Shown: positions 31,868 through 38,541 of the stretch, in pieces | Position numbering within the stretch: the stretch's first letter is position 1 | Layout: each line of letters starts with the position of its first letter | From: a virus | Length of the DNA: 49,190 nt | Reading direction: 5' to 3' (one strand) | Virus record (IMG/VR): IMGVR_UViG_3300020442_002423 | Location: 1 to 49,190 of that record | Program-made: the position numbers and the translations under genes | Notes under the pieces: generated by a model | The model's input: the letters and a program-made list of their open reading frames with translations, nothing else | What the model was told of the DNA's origin: nothing | Databases searched by the model: none

Positions 31868-31892
31868 GATTAATATCCAGTTCTTGTTATAG

Positions 31893-31900
31893 TATTTATC
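31893..31900 (-). promoter_or_regulatory. late-promoter octamer GATAAATA
   Basis: GATAAATA followed by CTATAAC, 25 nt before the ATG at 31867. Drives the 31.3-29 kb block on the left side of the divergent region opposite phoH. Confidence 0.65.
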
Positions 31901-31943
31901 TACGTTTGCAACCAAACAGATGTTTTTATTCTCTGTATTATAT

Positions 31944-31979
31944 GGTAAATACTTGTGTAGGGCATACGCCCTTTCGGGC
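31944..31979 (+). promoter_or_regulatory. phoH leader: late-like motif and two competing hairpins
   Basis: The 149-base region between the divergent ATGs contains a plus-strand GGTAAATA (31944-31951). Downstream of it GGGC (31960-31963), GCCC (31968-31971) and GGGC (31976-31979) allow two mutually exclusive 4-bp hairpins with loops ATAC or TTTC. A weak TATTAT lies at 31936-31941. No convincing -35 was found for phoH. Confidence 0.4.
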
Positions 31980-32016
31980 AATGCTCTGCTATATCCATTC
32001 CATAGAGGAGGACTTA

Positions 32017-32733
32017 ATGGGAGCAAAACGCAAGGCCGCAAGGCAAAGCAGGTTCGACAACGTTGTCAACCTAAATTCATTTCACAAAAAACAACAAATA
32101 GTAACAATCCTACCAAGAAACAAAAATCAAGAACATTATGTACTAAAACTGCTAGACCCGTCGAAAGATATAGTCTTTGGCATCGGGCCGGCTGGAACAG
32201 GTAAAACGCTGTTGGCAGTACAAGTGGCGGTTAAGTTGTTCAAGGAAGGCAAAGTGGATAAGATTATAGTCACTAGACCAGCTGTGTCAGTCGATGAAGA
32301 TCTTGGTTTTTTACCAGGAACATTAGAACAAAAAATGGCACCATGGACAAGACCTATATTTGATGTTTTGCGTGATTACTTCGATGCGAGGCAAATTGAA
32401 GGCATGATAGAAGAAGGCATAATTGAAATTGCACCTTTAGCATATATGCGTGGACGTACATTCAAACGTTCATTTATACTTGCTGATGAAATGCAAAATG
32501 CAACGCCAAATCAAATGAAAATGCTTCTCACAAGACTAGGTGAAGGGTCATGTATGGCTGTAACTGGAGATTTAGCACAGGCTGACAGACTCAAAGATAA
32601 TGGACTGATAGACTTTGTAAGTTTATTAGAAAACAAACAAGGAAGTAAATTGGATATAGTCCGGTTTGAACAAGGAGATATTGAACGTCACGAGGCAGTT
32701 AAAGAGGTCCTTCAAGTATATGGCGACGAATAA
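32017..32733 (+). CDS. phoH: PhoH-like P-loop ATPase
   Basis: A 238-aa protein and the only plus-strand gene. Start chosen at the ATG at 32017 because GAGGAGGA lies 5 nt upstream; an in-frame opening at 31906 is leader. Walker A is GIGPAGTGKT (Lys63), ITVTRPAV-like strand appears as IIVTRPAVSVDEDLGFLPG, Walker B is FILADEMQNATPNQMKM, and VTGDLAQADR follows. These are PhoH signatures; the protein family is ATPase/RNA helicase-like and phosphate-regulated in some bacteria. Its role in phages is unsettled. A strong hairpin follows the stop. Confidence 0.93.
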   Translation: MGAKRKAARQSRFDNVVNLNSFHKKQQIVTILPRNKNQEHYVLKLLDPSKDIVFGIGPAGTGKTLLAVQVAVKLFKEGKVDKIIVTRPAVSVDEDLGFLPGTLEQKMAPWTRPIFDVLRDYFDARQIEGMIEEGIIEIAPLAYMRGRTFKRSFILADEMQNATPNQMKMLLTRLGEGSCMAVTGDLAQADRLKDNGLIDFVSLLENKQGSKLDIVRFEQGDIERHEAVKEVLQVYGDE

Positions 32734-32756
32734 TGAAGGGGCCTAGTGCCCCTTCA
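32734..32756. terminator. bidirectional hairpin terminator between phoH and thyX
   Basis: A perfect 9-bp inverted repeat, TGAAGGGGC (32734-32742) and GCCCCTTCA (32748-32756), loop CTAGT. It begins right after the phoH stop and overlaps the last codons of thyX, which converges on it. No long T run follows on the plus strand; the minus strand reads TTATT. This is the only convergent junction in the window. Confidence 0.75.
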
Positions 32757-33429
32757 ACTCTCCTGCTAATGGAAAAATTTGTGCAATAACTTTTGCACAC
32801 GCATGAGCAATATCCATGTGTTCTTTTTGTGTACCATTAGCACCACGTAATTCTATGTAGTGAATCCAACTGCGTAGAGTACCATTCATATACAGTCTAG
32901 TTTTAGTAAGTCCTTCAGGAAGAACAACACGAGCTTGTTCTTTTGCGATACCGTTAGCAATAGCCCAATCATATGCACGACCTGCTGTGTAAATGACATC
33001 TTGTTGCATTTCTTCCCACTTTACAATCATTTCTGCCATGCCATCTTGGCTCATATCAGGTTCAATACTGTTTTGTCTATTTTTTTCGTCCTGTAAACGT
33101 GCTTCACGTGTAACAAATTGTTCACCCATTTCTTCTGGCTTTGCATAACGTTGTGAAAATTCTTGAAAAGCGAAACTACGATGACGCACAATTTGATGTG
33201 CAATGTCTCTTGTTGTTTCAATTTCTAAACAAGCATTTACCATTTCTAGCGGGCTCCAATGAGCATGTTTAATTAGATACTTGATCAATTTTTCACTTGT
33301 TTGGCTGTTTATTTGATTACTTGGATTGCTAACTCTAGCACAAAACGCAATAAGGTCTTGTATGTCCTTTAAGTATTCTGCTGTTAAATTTTCAACAGGC
33401 TGTGAATAACTAATAAGTTTCACATTCAT
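32743..33429 (-). CDS. thyX: flavin-dependent thymidylate synthase ThyX
   Basis: A 228-aa FAD enzyme making dTMP from dUMP. The ThyX motif RHRx7S is present as RHRSFAFQEFS (Arg82-His83-Arg84, Ser92), followed by QRYA. The substrate helix region LPEGLTKTRLYMNGTLRSWI matches the family. Length is typical. It overlaps the upstream 61-aa gene by 20 nt and ends within the phoH terminator hairpin. Confidence 0.95.
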   Translation of the reverse strand: MNVKLISYSQPVENLTAEYLKDIQDLIAFCARVSNPSNQINSQTSEKLIKYLIKHAHWSPLEMVNACLEIETTRDIAHQIVRHRSFAFQEFSQRYAKPEEMGEQFVTREARLQDEKNRQNSIEPDMSQDGMAEMIVKWEEMQQDVIYTAGRAYDWAIANGIAKEQARVVLPEGLTKTRLYMNGTLRSWIHYIELRGANGTQKEHMDIAHACAKVIAQIFPLAGELKGH

Positions 33430-33595
33430 CTGGCTCTCCTTTTAACTCTCTAATACGTTCTTTAATAAAACTAATTGTAGTATGAATATGACCTGTGTCA
33501 TGAGGTTGAAGTAATGTTTTATAATATTCTAATTCTTCTTCCAAAACACTAATGCGTACAATATCATTTATAAGTTTTTGATTCTTAGTCGCCAT
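33410..33595 (-). CDS. 61-aa helical hypothetical protein
   Basis: Starts at the ATG at 33595 ([20 protein letters not shown]) inside the end of the ferredoxin gene (11-nt overlap). Heptad-like helices with [20 protein letters not shown] between. It overlaps thyX by 20 nt. Function unknown. Confidence 0.55.
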   Translation of the reverse strand: MATKNQKLINDIVRISVLEEELEYYKTLLQPHDTGHIHTTISFIKERIRELKGEPDECETY

Positions 33596-33932
33596 TGCCT
33601 GGTTCTTCACTAAAATAGTCTTTATATTTGTCTTTTACGTCTTTAAATTCTTCTGCTTCGGGAAGTGGATCTAATTTTTCTGTTATGTTTGGCCATTTCA
33701 AACTCATGTCTGTATTAACATTCATCCAAAAATTTAGTTCTTCACCTTTTAATGCACTGTCTTGTACAATAGCATCTACAGGACATTCTGGTTCGCATAC
33801 ACCACAATCAATACATTCTTCTGGATTGATTGCTAAAAAGTTTTCACCCTCGTAGAAGCAGTCAACTGGGCAAACTTCAACACAATCTGTGTGCTTACAT
33901 TTGATACAGTTGTCTGTTACTAAGTATGTCAC
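33585..33932 (-). CDS. fdxA: 7Fe ferredoxin (FdxA-like)
   Basis: A 115-aa electron carrier. The first cluster region is [17 protein letters not shown] and the second is [16 protein letters not shown]. The spacing is that of [3Fe-4S][4Fe-4S] ferredoxins such as Azotobacter FdI. A C-terminal extension contains [18 protein letters not shown], which strongly recalls alphaproteobacterial FdxA proteins. Cyanophage ferredoxins are usually plant-type [2Fe-2S], so this type points to a non-cyanobacterial, probably alphaproteobacterial, host. It could feed electrons to the radical SAM QueE or to oxygenases; this is inference. ATGA overlap with the upstream oxygenase gene. Confidence 0.9.
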   Translation of the reverse strand: MTYLVTDNCIKCKHTDCVEVCPVDCFYEGENFLAINPEECIDCGVCEPECPVDAIVQDSALKGEELNFWMNVNTDMSLKWPNITEKLDPLPEAEEFKDVKDKYKDYFSEEPGNGD

Positions 33933-34504
33933 TTAACGACCTCCTCCAACCATGTGGTTAGTATATATTTGTCTCCTTTTAACGGAGTATTACCCCTATG
34001 CGTATATGTCCAATCTGCTGGCCACATAAGCAATCTATTCTTACGAGCGTTTATACGCTTCTTTTGATATAAGAATTCTGTTTCTCCACCATCTGAAAGA
34101 GTATTAAGATATAATTGCACAACAACTTTACGTGAAAGATCGCTACCCATACTTTCATAGTGCCATTGGTGATAGCCACCTCCTTCTTCAATACGTTTCA
34201 TTTTTAATTGTTTTGTTGCATATTCTTTTTCTTGTAATATGCTAAACTTTTCCATATAGGCAGGAATAATTTGTTCTTTTAAAACTTGGAAAAAATATTG
34301 TGAGTAGTGTGTATGTACATCAAATACTCTTACAGGATCTAACAAATATAATTGTTCGTCATCTCGTAAATGTTTAGGCAAGTATTTTCCTTGAAATGCA
34401 CCTAAGTCATTATAAGTATGATAATATTTAATAAGTTCGTCAATCCATTTCTCATCAAAAAAATCTTCAAACTGGCCTATAAAGCCATCAAATTCTACAT
34501 TCAT
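33929..34504 (-). CDS. prolyl-4-hydroxylase-like 2OG-Fe(II) oxygenase
   Basis: A 191-aa protein. [13 protein letters not shown] gives a possible His/acidic metal pair, [20 protein letters not shown] is the core strand set of P4H-type oxygenases, and [20 protein letters not shown] supplies the distal His and the Lys that binds 2-oxoglutarate. Common in T4-like marine phages; target unknown. It overlaps gp44 as ATGA. Confidence 0.83.
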   Translation of the reverse strand: MNVEFDGFIGQFEDFFDEKWIDELIKYYHTYNDLGAFQGKYLPKHLRDDEQLYLLDPVRVFDVHTHYSQYFFQVLKEQIIPAYMEKFSILQEKEYATKQLKMKRIEEGGGYHQWHYESMGSDLSRKVVVQLYLNTLSDGGETEFLYQKKRINARKNRLLMWPADWTYTHRGNTPLKGDKYILTTWLEEVVK

Positions 34505-35415
34505 AATCTTGCCAATCTAATAAGTGTTGCCGCAAGGTTAATTTCAGGATCTACAACTAGTGTATGATCTACTAGTCCTTGCTTGATAATAAGCACTGCT
34601 TGATCTTGTTTTTCTTCATCACCAAACAGCGTCACGTTGTCATAAAGCCAACGATAAATTTCTTCCATCTCTTCTGGACGTACTGTCCCACACAATAGTT
34701 TACGTGCATCTTGGATCTTGCCTGCTTTGAATAGTTCAACCATGTCAAGTTTCCAATCACTTTCACCTGTGTCACCTTCATGTGGCGCAAGTAAAATACC
34801 ATCTTGACAATTCATTTGCACCATATTGATGCATTTTCTCAAGTCCGGATAAGTTGCCTTAACATATGTGTCAAGTATATCCAAGTCTGGCGTAATTTGT
34901 TCTGTAATGAGAATCTCTGCCACTCGAGCTGTGAACTCAGTCTGGTCAATTTTTGCGATGTGGAAGCCTTGGCAACGACTGTGCAAAGCTGGAATAATAC
35001 GGTTTGGATAGTTACATGTAAGTATAAACCTACTAGTAGTATGATACTCCTCCATAACACCGCGTAGTGCCGCCTGTGCGTTAGGCGATAGATAATCTGC
35101 TTCGTCAAGTAAAACAACTTTGAAATCTCCGAATGGAATCATTTGTACAAAGTTTACAATTTTATCTCGCACATCATCAACACTGTTTGTTCTACTAGCG
35201 TTGATTTCAAGTATATCTAAATCATTGATATCTAGTTCTGCAAAAAGTAATTTAGCAAGAGTAGTTTTACCAATACCAGCGTTACCGCTAAAAAGTAAAT
35301 GTGGAATCGTTTGATCTTTGATCCACTGTGTGACTTGTTTTTTCTGTGCCTCATCTCTAAATACATATCCTTCAACATTTTTAGGACGATATTTCTCTAC
35401 CCATAGTTCTTTCAT
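34501..35415 (-). CDS. 44: clamp-loader ATPase, gp44-like
   Basis: A 304-aa AAA+ protein. LLFSGNAGIGKTTLAKLLFA is Walker A, FKVVLLDEADYLSPNAQAAL is Walker B with DEAD, and NRIIPALHSRCQGF has the SRC arginine finger. It loads gp45 on DNA. The partner gp62 is not seen next to it or elsewhere in the window. It is coupled by ATGA to a 54-aa gene, behind a strong promoter. Confidence 0.93.
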   Translation of the reverse strand: MKELWVEKYRPKNVEGYVFRDEAQKKQVTQWIKDQTIPHLLFSGNAGIGKTTLAKLLFAELDINDLDILEINASRTNSVDDVRDKIVNFVQMIPFGDFKVVLLDEADYLSPNAQAALRGVMEEYHTTSRFILTCNYPNRIIPALHSRCQGFHIAKIDQTEFTARVAEILITEQITPDLDILDTYVKATYPDLRKCINMVQMNCQDGILLAPHEGDTGESDWKLDMVELFKAGKIQDARKLLCGTVRPEEMEEIYRWLYDNVTLFGDEEKQDQAVLIIKQGLVDHTLVVDPEINLAATLIRLARL

Positions 35416-35576
35416 TTTTTATTATTTTCCATACCCATACCAATTAAAATCAAAAATACATACAGCAAAGGCCAAGCCCATCCTGTTAAGTATCCTGTGA
35501 TATGTAATACCATTAATGCAATACCAGCGGCACCTGCTGTACCAATACCAGTATTTTTCTGTGTAGGCAATTTCAT
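35412..35576 (-). CDS. 54-aa membrane mini-protein
   Basis: Read directly from the sequence: MKLPTQKNTGIGTAGAAGIA, then one or two hydrophobic segments (MVLHITGYLTGWAWP, LLYVFLILIGMGM) and a basic-polar end. It overlaps gp44 as ATGA, and has SD AGGAGT and the promoter at 35598-35626. Function unknown. Confidence 0.6.
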   Translation of the reverse strand: MKLPTQKNTGIGTAGAAGIALMVLHITGYLTGWAWPLLYVFLILIGMGMENNKK

Positions 35577-35597
35577 TGTAAACTCCTATTTTGTTTC

Positions 35598-35626
35598 ATT
35601 ATAGTGTATTTTGTTATGAAAGTCAA
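35598..35626 (-). promoter_or_regulatory. sigma-70 promoter for the gp44 operon
   Basis: Minus-strand TTGACT (35621-35626) and TATAAT (35598-35603) with a 17-bp spacer. The -35 overlaps the stop codon of the upstream 49-aa gene, the same design as at queE. It would serve gp44, the oxygenase, fdxA and thyX. Confidence 0.8.
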
Positions 35627-35772
35627 GACTTTTCGTCAAGTTTTTGGAGGATTTGTTGAAGTAGTTTTTTGATTTCTTTTAGTTCTTCTTCCACAGAAGT
35701 TTCTTTTTTAGTATTTGGTTTAAATACTTTTGGTAGTTTTGTGCCTTCTTCTTCTAATTTACTTAATTTCAT
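35623..35772 (-). CDS. 49-aa coiled-coil mini-protein
   Basis: Read directly from the sequence: MKLSKLEEEGTKLPKVFKPN, then a KKETSVEEELKEIKKLLQQI coiled coil and a KLDEKS end. It overlaps the upstream membrane protein by 4 nt. Function unknown. Confidence 0.55.
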   Translation of the reverse strand: MKLSKLEEEGTKLPKVFKPNTKKETSVEEELKEIKKLLQQILQKLDEKS

Positions 35773-35933
35773 TGATTTATTCTCCAGCGTTCATATGTAC
35801 CCCAAAGTTCCCATGCAACAAACAATATTATACCGCCTGCAAAACTTCCAAATAGTAAACCTACTATTCCTACATAGAATAAGTGAGTGAAAACAAATAT
35901 AGCAATCCAATCTAATAGACGGAATTGATTCAC
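35769..35933 (-). CDS. 54-aa two-TM mini-protein with GTG start
   Basis: The frame begins at a GTG immediately after the MazG-like stop (TAAGTG), with GAGGG 10 nt upstream. It reads NQFRLLDWIAIFVFTHLFYV after the initiator, then GIVGLLFGSFAGGIILFVAW and a short tail. Two hydrophobic segments. No earlier ATG exists in frame without crossing the upstream gene. Function unknown. Confidence 0.55.
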   Translation of the reverse strand: MNQFRLLDWIAIFVFTHLFYVGIVGLLFGSFAGGIILFVAWELWGTYERWRINQ

Positions 35934-36344
35934 TTACAAGTCGCCCTCTTTTCTATTTTCGGAATAAAATACATCAAACTCACCGCCTGGATATCTTGCT
36001 TTAAGTTTGTTTACATTTTCAGCTACTACATCGTTAGGATCTAAATCCATCGCTCTACATGCACTAATCCAATACCACATAATATCGCCAAGTTCTCGTT
36101 TAATATGAAATTTTGTGTCATCATCAAGTGGTTTGCCTTGGAAGATACACTTTTTAACAATTTCTGCAAATTCTCCTCCTTCGCTGGATAGTCCGATAGC
36201 ACCTGTCATCAACAATGCTAAGTTAACATTTGACTCACGCTCTAAGTCAATTAATTTATTATTAAGAACCATAGTACTATTTGATTCTTTACTTGTTACT
36301 GCCTGTACAAAATCTTTGTATTTGTTTAAATCTACGTTTTCCAA
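35934..36344 (-). CDS. MazG-like nucleotide pyrophosphohydrolase
   Basis: A 136-aa all-helical protein with the MazG/dUTPase-like metal signature: GLSSEGGEFAEIVKKCIFQG (Glu-x2-Glu type) and IKRELGDIMWYWISACRAMD (Glu-x2-Asp). These enzymes hydrolyse NTPs or (p)ppGpp-like alarmones; phage MazG has been proposed to alter host stress responses. Single MazG domain, length typical of short members. Confidence 0.85.
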   Translation of the reverse strand: MENVDLNKYKDFVQAVTSKESNSTMVLNNKLIDLERESNVNLALLMTGAIGLSSEGGEFAEIVKKCIFQGKPLDDDTKFHIKRELGDIMWYWISACRAMDLDPNDVVAENVNKLKARYPGGEFDVFYSENRKEGDL

Positions 36345-36355
36345 TTTAACCTCTA

Positions 36356-36766
36356 TTATCTAGCACCGAAGTCTTCGGCTGTGTGTTTATCAGGAGCAAA
36401 GTCACCAATACTGTCCTGACCGAATTGTAAACCTGTTTCAGGTTTTTCTTCTGAGTATGCAAGAATACTTTCTGCTTCTACCATTCTCAGTTCAAGGTCT
36501 TCACCATCATTGTCCATAAGAACACTTCTAGTCCAACGACCGTGTTCAATAAGTACCCAATGACCTTCTTCGTATGGGTCTTTATTTTTAGGACCTTTGG
36601 AATATACCTTACCCCAACGTGGATAGATACCTCTAACATCACCATCATCATTGCTAATGATTAATCCTGACTTCGTTTTTTGTTCGCCGAAATACATATC
36701 GCTAACAATAACTCTATTACCAACTGCTTTCAACGTGCCTTCAAATTTAGTTAAATGAACTGCCAT
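36356..36766 (-). CDS. GroES/gp31-like co-chaperonin
   Basis: A 136-aa protein with a GroES-type beta barrel. LKAVGNRVIVSD is the first strand, GEQKTKSGLIISNDDG resembles the mobile loop that contacts GroEL, GKVYSKGPKNKDPYEEG and HWVLIEHGRW follow, and the ESILAYSEE strand ends the barrel. T4 gp31 replaces GroES for folding the capsid protein. The C-terminal 30 residues are an extra acidic tail. Confidence 0.78.
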   Translation of the reverse strand: MAVHLTKFEGTLKAVGNRVIVSDMYFGEQKTKSGLIISNDDGDVRGIYPRWGKVYSKGPKNKDPYEEGHWVLIEHGRWTRSVLMDNDGEDLELRMVEAESILAYSEEKPETGLQFGQDSIGDFAPDKHTAEDFGAR

Positions 36767-36769
36767 TTA

Positions 36770-37153
36770 TTACTCGCCTCTTCTTACAAAGTTTCCATCT
36801 TCATCTTCAACCCATTCATCTTGTGCATCTTGTGCTTCTGCTTGGGCCGCTTTTTTAGTTACTTTTGATTGAGCAACTTTCTTTTGTGCCTTAGTTACAA
36901 CTTCTTCTTGTACTTCTGGTACTTTTGCAACTTCGTCTGGTGCCGCCTGTGGATTGTCTGCGTAGTAATCACGAAGTACATCTTCACGTTTACGCACAAT
37001 TTTGCCACCTGGACCAATTTCATCACCACGTGCATTTACACGGGCGTTTCCAACAGCTGGAGTTAATTCGTTACGTTGACGAAGCAAATCCATATCAATT
37101 GGCTTACCTTGCATAGTGCGGTAAGTTTTTTTACCTGTTTGTCTTAAAGCCAT
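36770..37153 (-). CDS. charged hypothetical protein
   Basis: A 127-aa protein. The basic N-terminus (MALRQTGKKTYRTMQGKPID) leads into a glycine-containing segment (VNARGDEIGPGGKIVRKRED), then Ala/Glu/Lys-rich helix and an acidic end (DEWVEDEDGNFVRRGE). Preceded by GATAAGTA and SD AAGGAGAA. Likely structural or assembly-linked; function unknown. Confidence 0.6.
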   Translation of the reverse strand: MALRQTGKKTYRTMQGKPIDMDLLRQRNELTPAVGNARVNARGDEIGPGGKIVRKREDVLRDYYADNPQAAPDEVAKVPEVQEEVVTKAQKKVAQSKVTKKAAQAEAQDAQDEWVEDEDGNFVRRGE

Positions 37154-37175
37154 GTGCTTCTCCTTGTTATATGCT

Positions 37176-37183
37176 TACTTATC
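37176..37183 (-). promoter_or_regulatory. late-octamer variant GATAAGTA
   Basis: GATAAGTA followed by AGCATAT, 22 nt before the ATG at 37153 with AAGGAGAA between. The same variant precedes the DnaJ-like gene. Confidence 0.5.
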
Positions 37184-37700
37184 TCAAGAACTCATGCCAG
37201 TCCAGGCCATATTGGATTGAGTTTATTTTGTGTACTCCTATCAAATATAGCACATAACTAGCCACACTAGAACCACGCCCTACACCCCATACAATATTGT
37301 TCTCTCTCATAAAATTTACAAGATATATCATATAGCGTAATAGATTAATCATTCCGCGCTGTTCAAATTCAGCTAGTTCTTCTGCCGCTCTGGCTGTTTC
37401 TTCTTGTGTAAGCTCTTTTGTTAAAATATAATTGTGTACGTTTAAATTTTTGTACTCGTCAGGCATAAACCATTCGCCTTGACATACACCGTCGAATGTC
37501 TTTTTATCTACATCTAATGGAATATATTTTTGCAATGGATTCATGCCTTGTTCTTCCATTGCTTTATTAAATTTTTCTACGTCATCTGATTCGTCACATA
37601 ATACAACATGAACTTTATCTGCATTACCAGAATAAATCATATCAATTAAGTCACGGTTAGAAAATCGTGGTATACCTAGTTCATCTGTTTTCATTAGCAT
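37179..37700 (-). CDS. DnaE-like (Pol III alpha) pre-palm fragment
   Basis: A 173-aa protein. Residues about 115-173 (RGMINLLRYMIYLVNFMREN, then VWGVGRGSSVASYVLYLIGV, then YGLDWHEFLR) match the bacterial DnaE region around the GRGSS loop and FERFL. The protein ends just before the palm segment that holds the catalytic Asp residues, so it cannot be a polymerase. The N-terminal half (ADKVHVVLCDESDDVEKFNK) is unlike DnaE. It may have been retained as a DNA- or clamp-related adaptor. No SD precedes the ATG at 37700; the ATG at 37694 is an alternative. Confidence 0.7.
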   Translation of the reverse strand: MLMKTDELGIPRFSNRDLIDMIYSGNADKVHVVLCDESDDVEKFNKAMEEQGMNPLQKYIPLDVDKKTFDGVCQGEWFMPDEYKNLNVHNYILTKELTQEETARAAEELAEFEQRGMINLLRYMIYLVNFMRENNIVWGVGRGSSVASYVLYLIGVHKINSIQYGLDWHEFLR

Positions 37701-37706
37701 TCGTAT

Positions 37707-37735
37707 ATATTAACTGATGTTAATAAGATTGTCAA
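37707..37735 (-). promoter_or_regulatory. probable sigma-70 promoter for the DnaE-like gene
   Basis: Minus-strand TTGACA (37730-37735), 17-bp spacer, TAATAT (37707-37712). The -35 is perfect and the -10 moderate. The start site would fall at or next to the ATG at 37700, so the message might be leaderless. The promoter overlaps the end of the upstream 77-aa gene. Confidence 0.6.
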
Positions 37736-37943
37736 GAGAATTATCGTCGTTATCCTGATTTTTTACTTTTTCTTGCGCTCTGCGTACTTTTAATTCTTCT
37801 CTGTACATATTTAAAACGTTTTGGATCTGCACACGCACATCAGGATTTTGCGTTTGCCAATATTTTTTGCTTAGTTCTATTGCTTTATTTTCAAGTTCTT
37901 GAGCAGAAAGTTCATTTAGGTCATTAACAAACGGATTGAACAT
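37710..37943 (-). CDS. small helical hypothetical protein
   Basis: A 77-aa protein starting MFNPFVNDLNELSAQELENK, then helices with KYWQTQNPDVRVQIQNVLNM and an Asp/Asn-rich tail. Common type of small protein in T4-like cyanophages. It starts 3 nt after the structural gene upstream. Function unknown. Confidence 0.62.
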   Translation of the reverse strand: MFNPFVNDLNELSAQELENKAIELSKKYWQTQNPDVRVQIQNVLNMYREELKVRRAQEKVKNQDNDDNSLDNLINIS

Positions 37944-37945
37944 TG

Positions 37946-38512
37946 TTATAATATAGTGCCAAAGTAGCCTACGTATTCACCGTAAACAACTGTACCGCCA
38001 TCATATGTCCAAAAGTCATAAATGTAAGGATTAATATTATTGTTTACTTGGCTTGCCCAGCCTTCTGTTTTTACTTTGATTGTACCACTATTTTCTGTTG
38101 CCCAGTTTACATCATATGTATTACCGTTTCCAAATAATGCTACACGGATTTTTGCTAATTTGCCACTTGCAGGCCAATCTGTAAGTGTAAGAGTCAAGTT
38201 GTCTGCGTTAATTGTAAATGCTTGATAATGGCCACTTTCAAAACTTATATCAGAATCAGTACTTCTTACACCACCATTATAGAAAGTTTCAGTTCCTCTA
38301 AGGATGTTTGCTTTGGTAATGTTGTTACCTGAAAAGTCGTTTGCTTCATTTAATTTTGCTGTATTGGTTTGTAGTGTGCTAATTTCACTTTGTGCAGTTT
38401 GTAAACCTGTTTTTATAGTTGTAAAATTATCTCTAAAACCTTGCGAATCATTATCCTGTCCTGCAACCGGAAAGTCTCCATCGATTCCTGTGTAACTAAT
38501 TTGACTGGCCAT
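37946..38512 (-). CDS. virion structural protein
   Basis: A 188-aa protein. The N-terminus has FPVAGQDNDSQGFRDNFTTI, related in kind to the GQFANDGTGDDIREAFRKIN segment of the gene at 41028; both look like a shared virion-attachment segment. The rest is beta-rich (YNGGVRSTDSDISFESGHYQ; ISYTGI start; WTYDGGTVVYGEYVGYFGTI end). Late octamer and AGGAGAA SD precede it. A tail or fibre-associated protein is likely. Confidence 0.7.
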   Translation of the reverse strand: MASQISYTGIDGDFPVAGQDNDSQGFRDNFTTIKTGLQTAQSEISTLQTNTAKLNEANDFSGNNITKANILRGTETFYNGGVRSTDSDISFESGHYQAFTINADNLTLTLTDWPASGKLAKIRVALFGNGNTYDVNWATENSGTIKVKTEGWASQVNNNINPYIYDFWTYDGGTVVYGEYVGYFGTIL

Positions 38513-38530
38513 ATTTTGTTCTCCTAATAC

Positions 38531-38538
38531 TATTTATC
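38531..38538 (-). promoter_or_regulatory. late-promoter octamer GATAAATA
   Basis: GATAAATA then GTATTAGGAGAACAAAAT and the ATG at 38512; octamer and SD are in standard spacing. Confidence 0.7.
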
Positions 38539-38541
38539 AGT

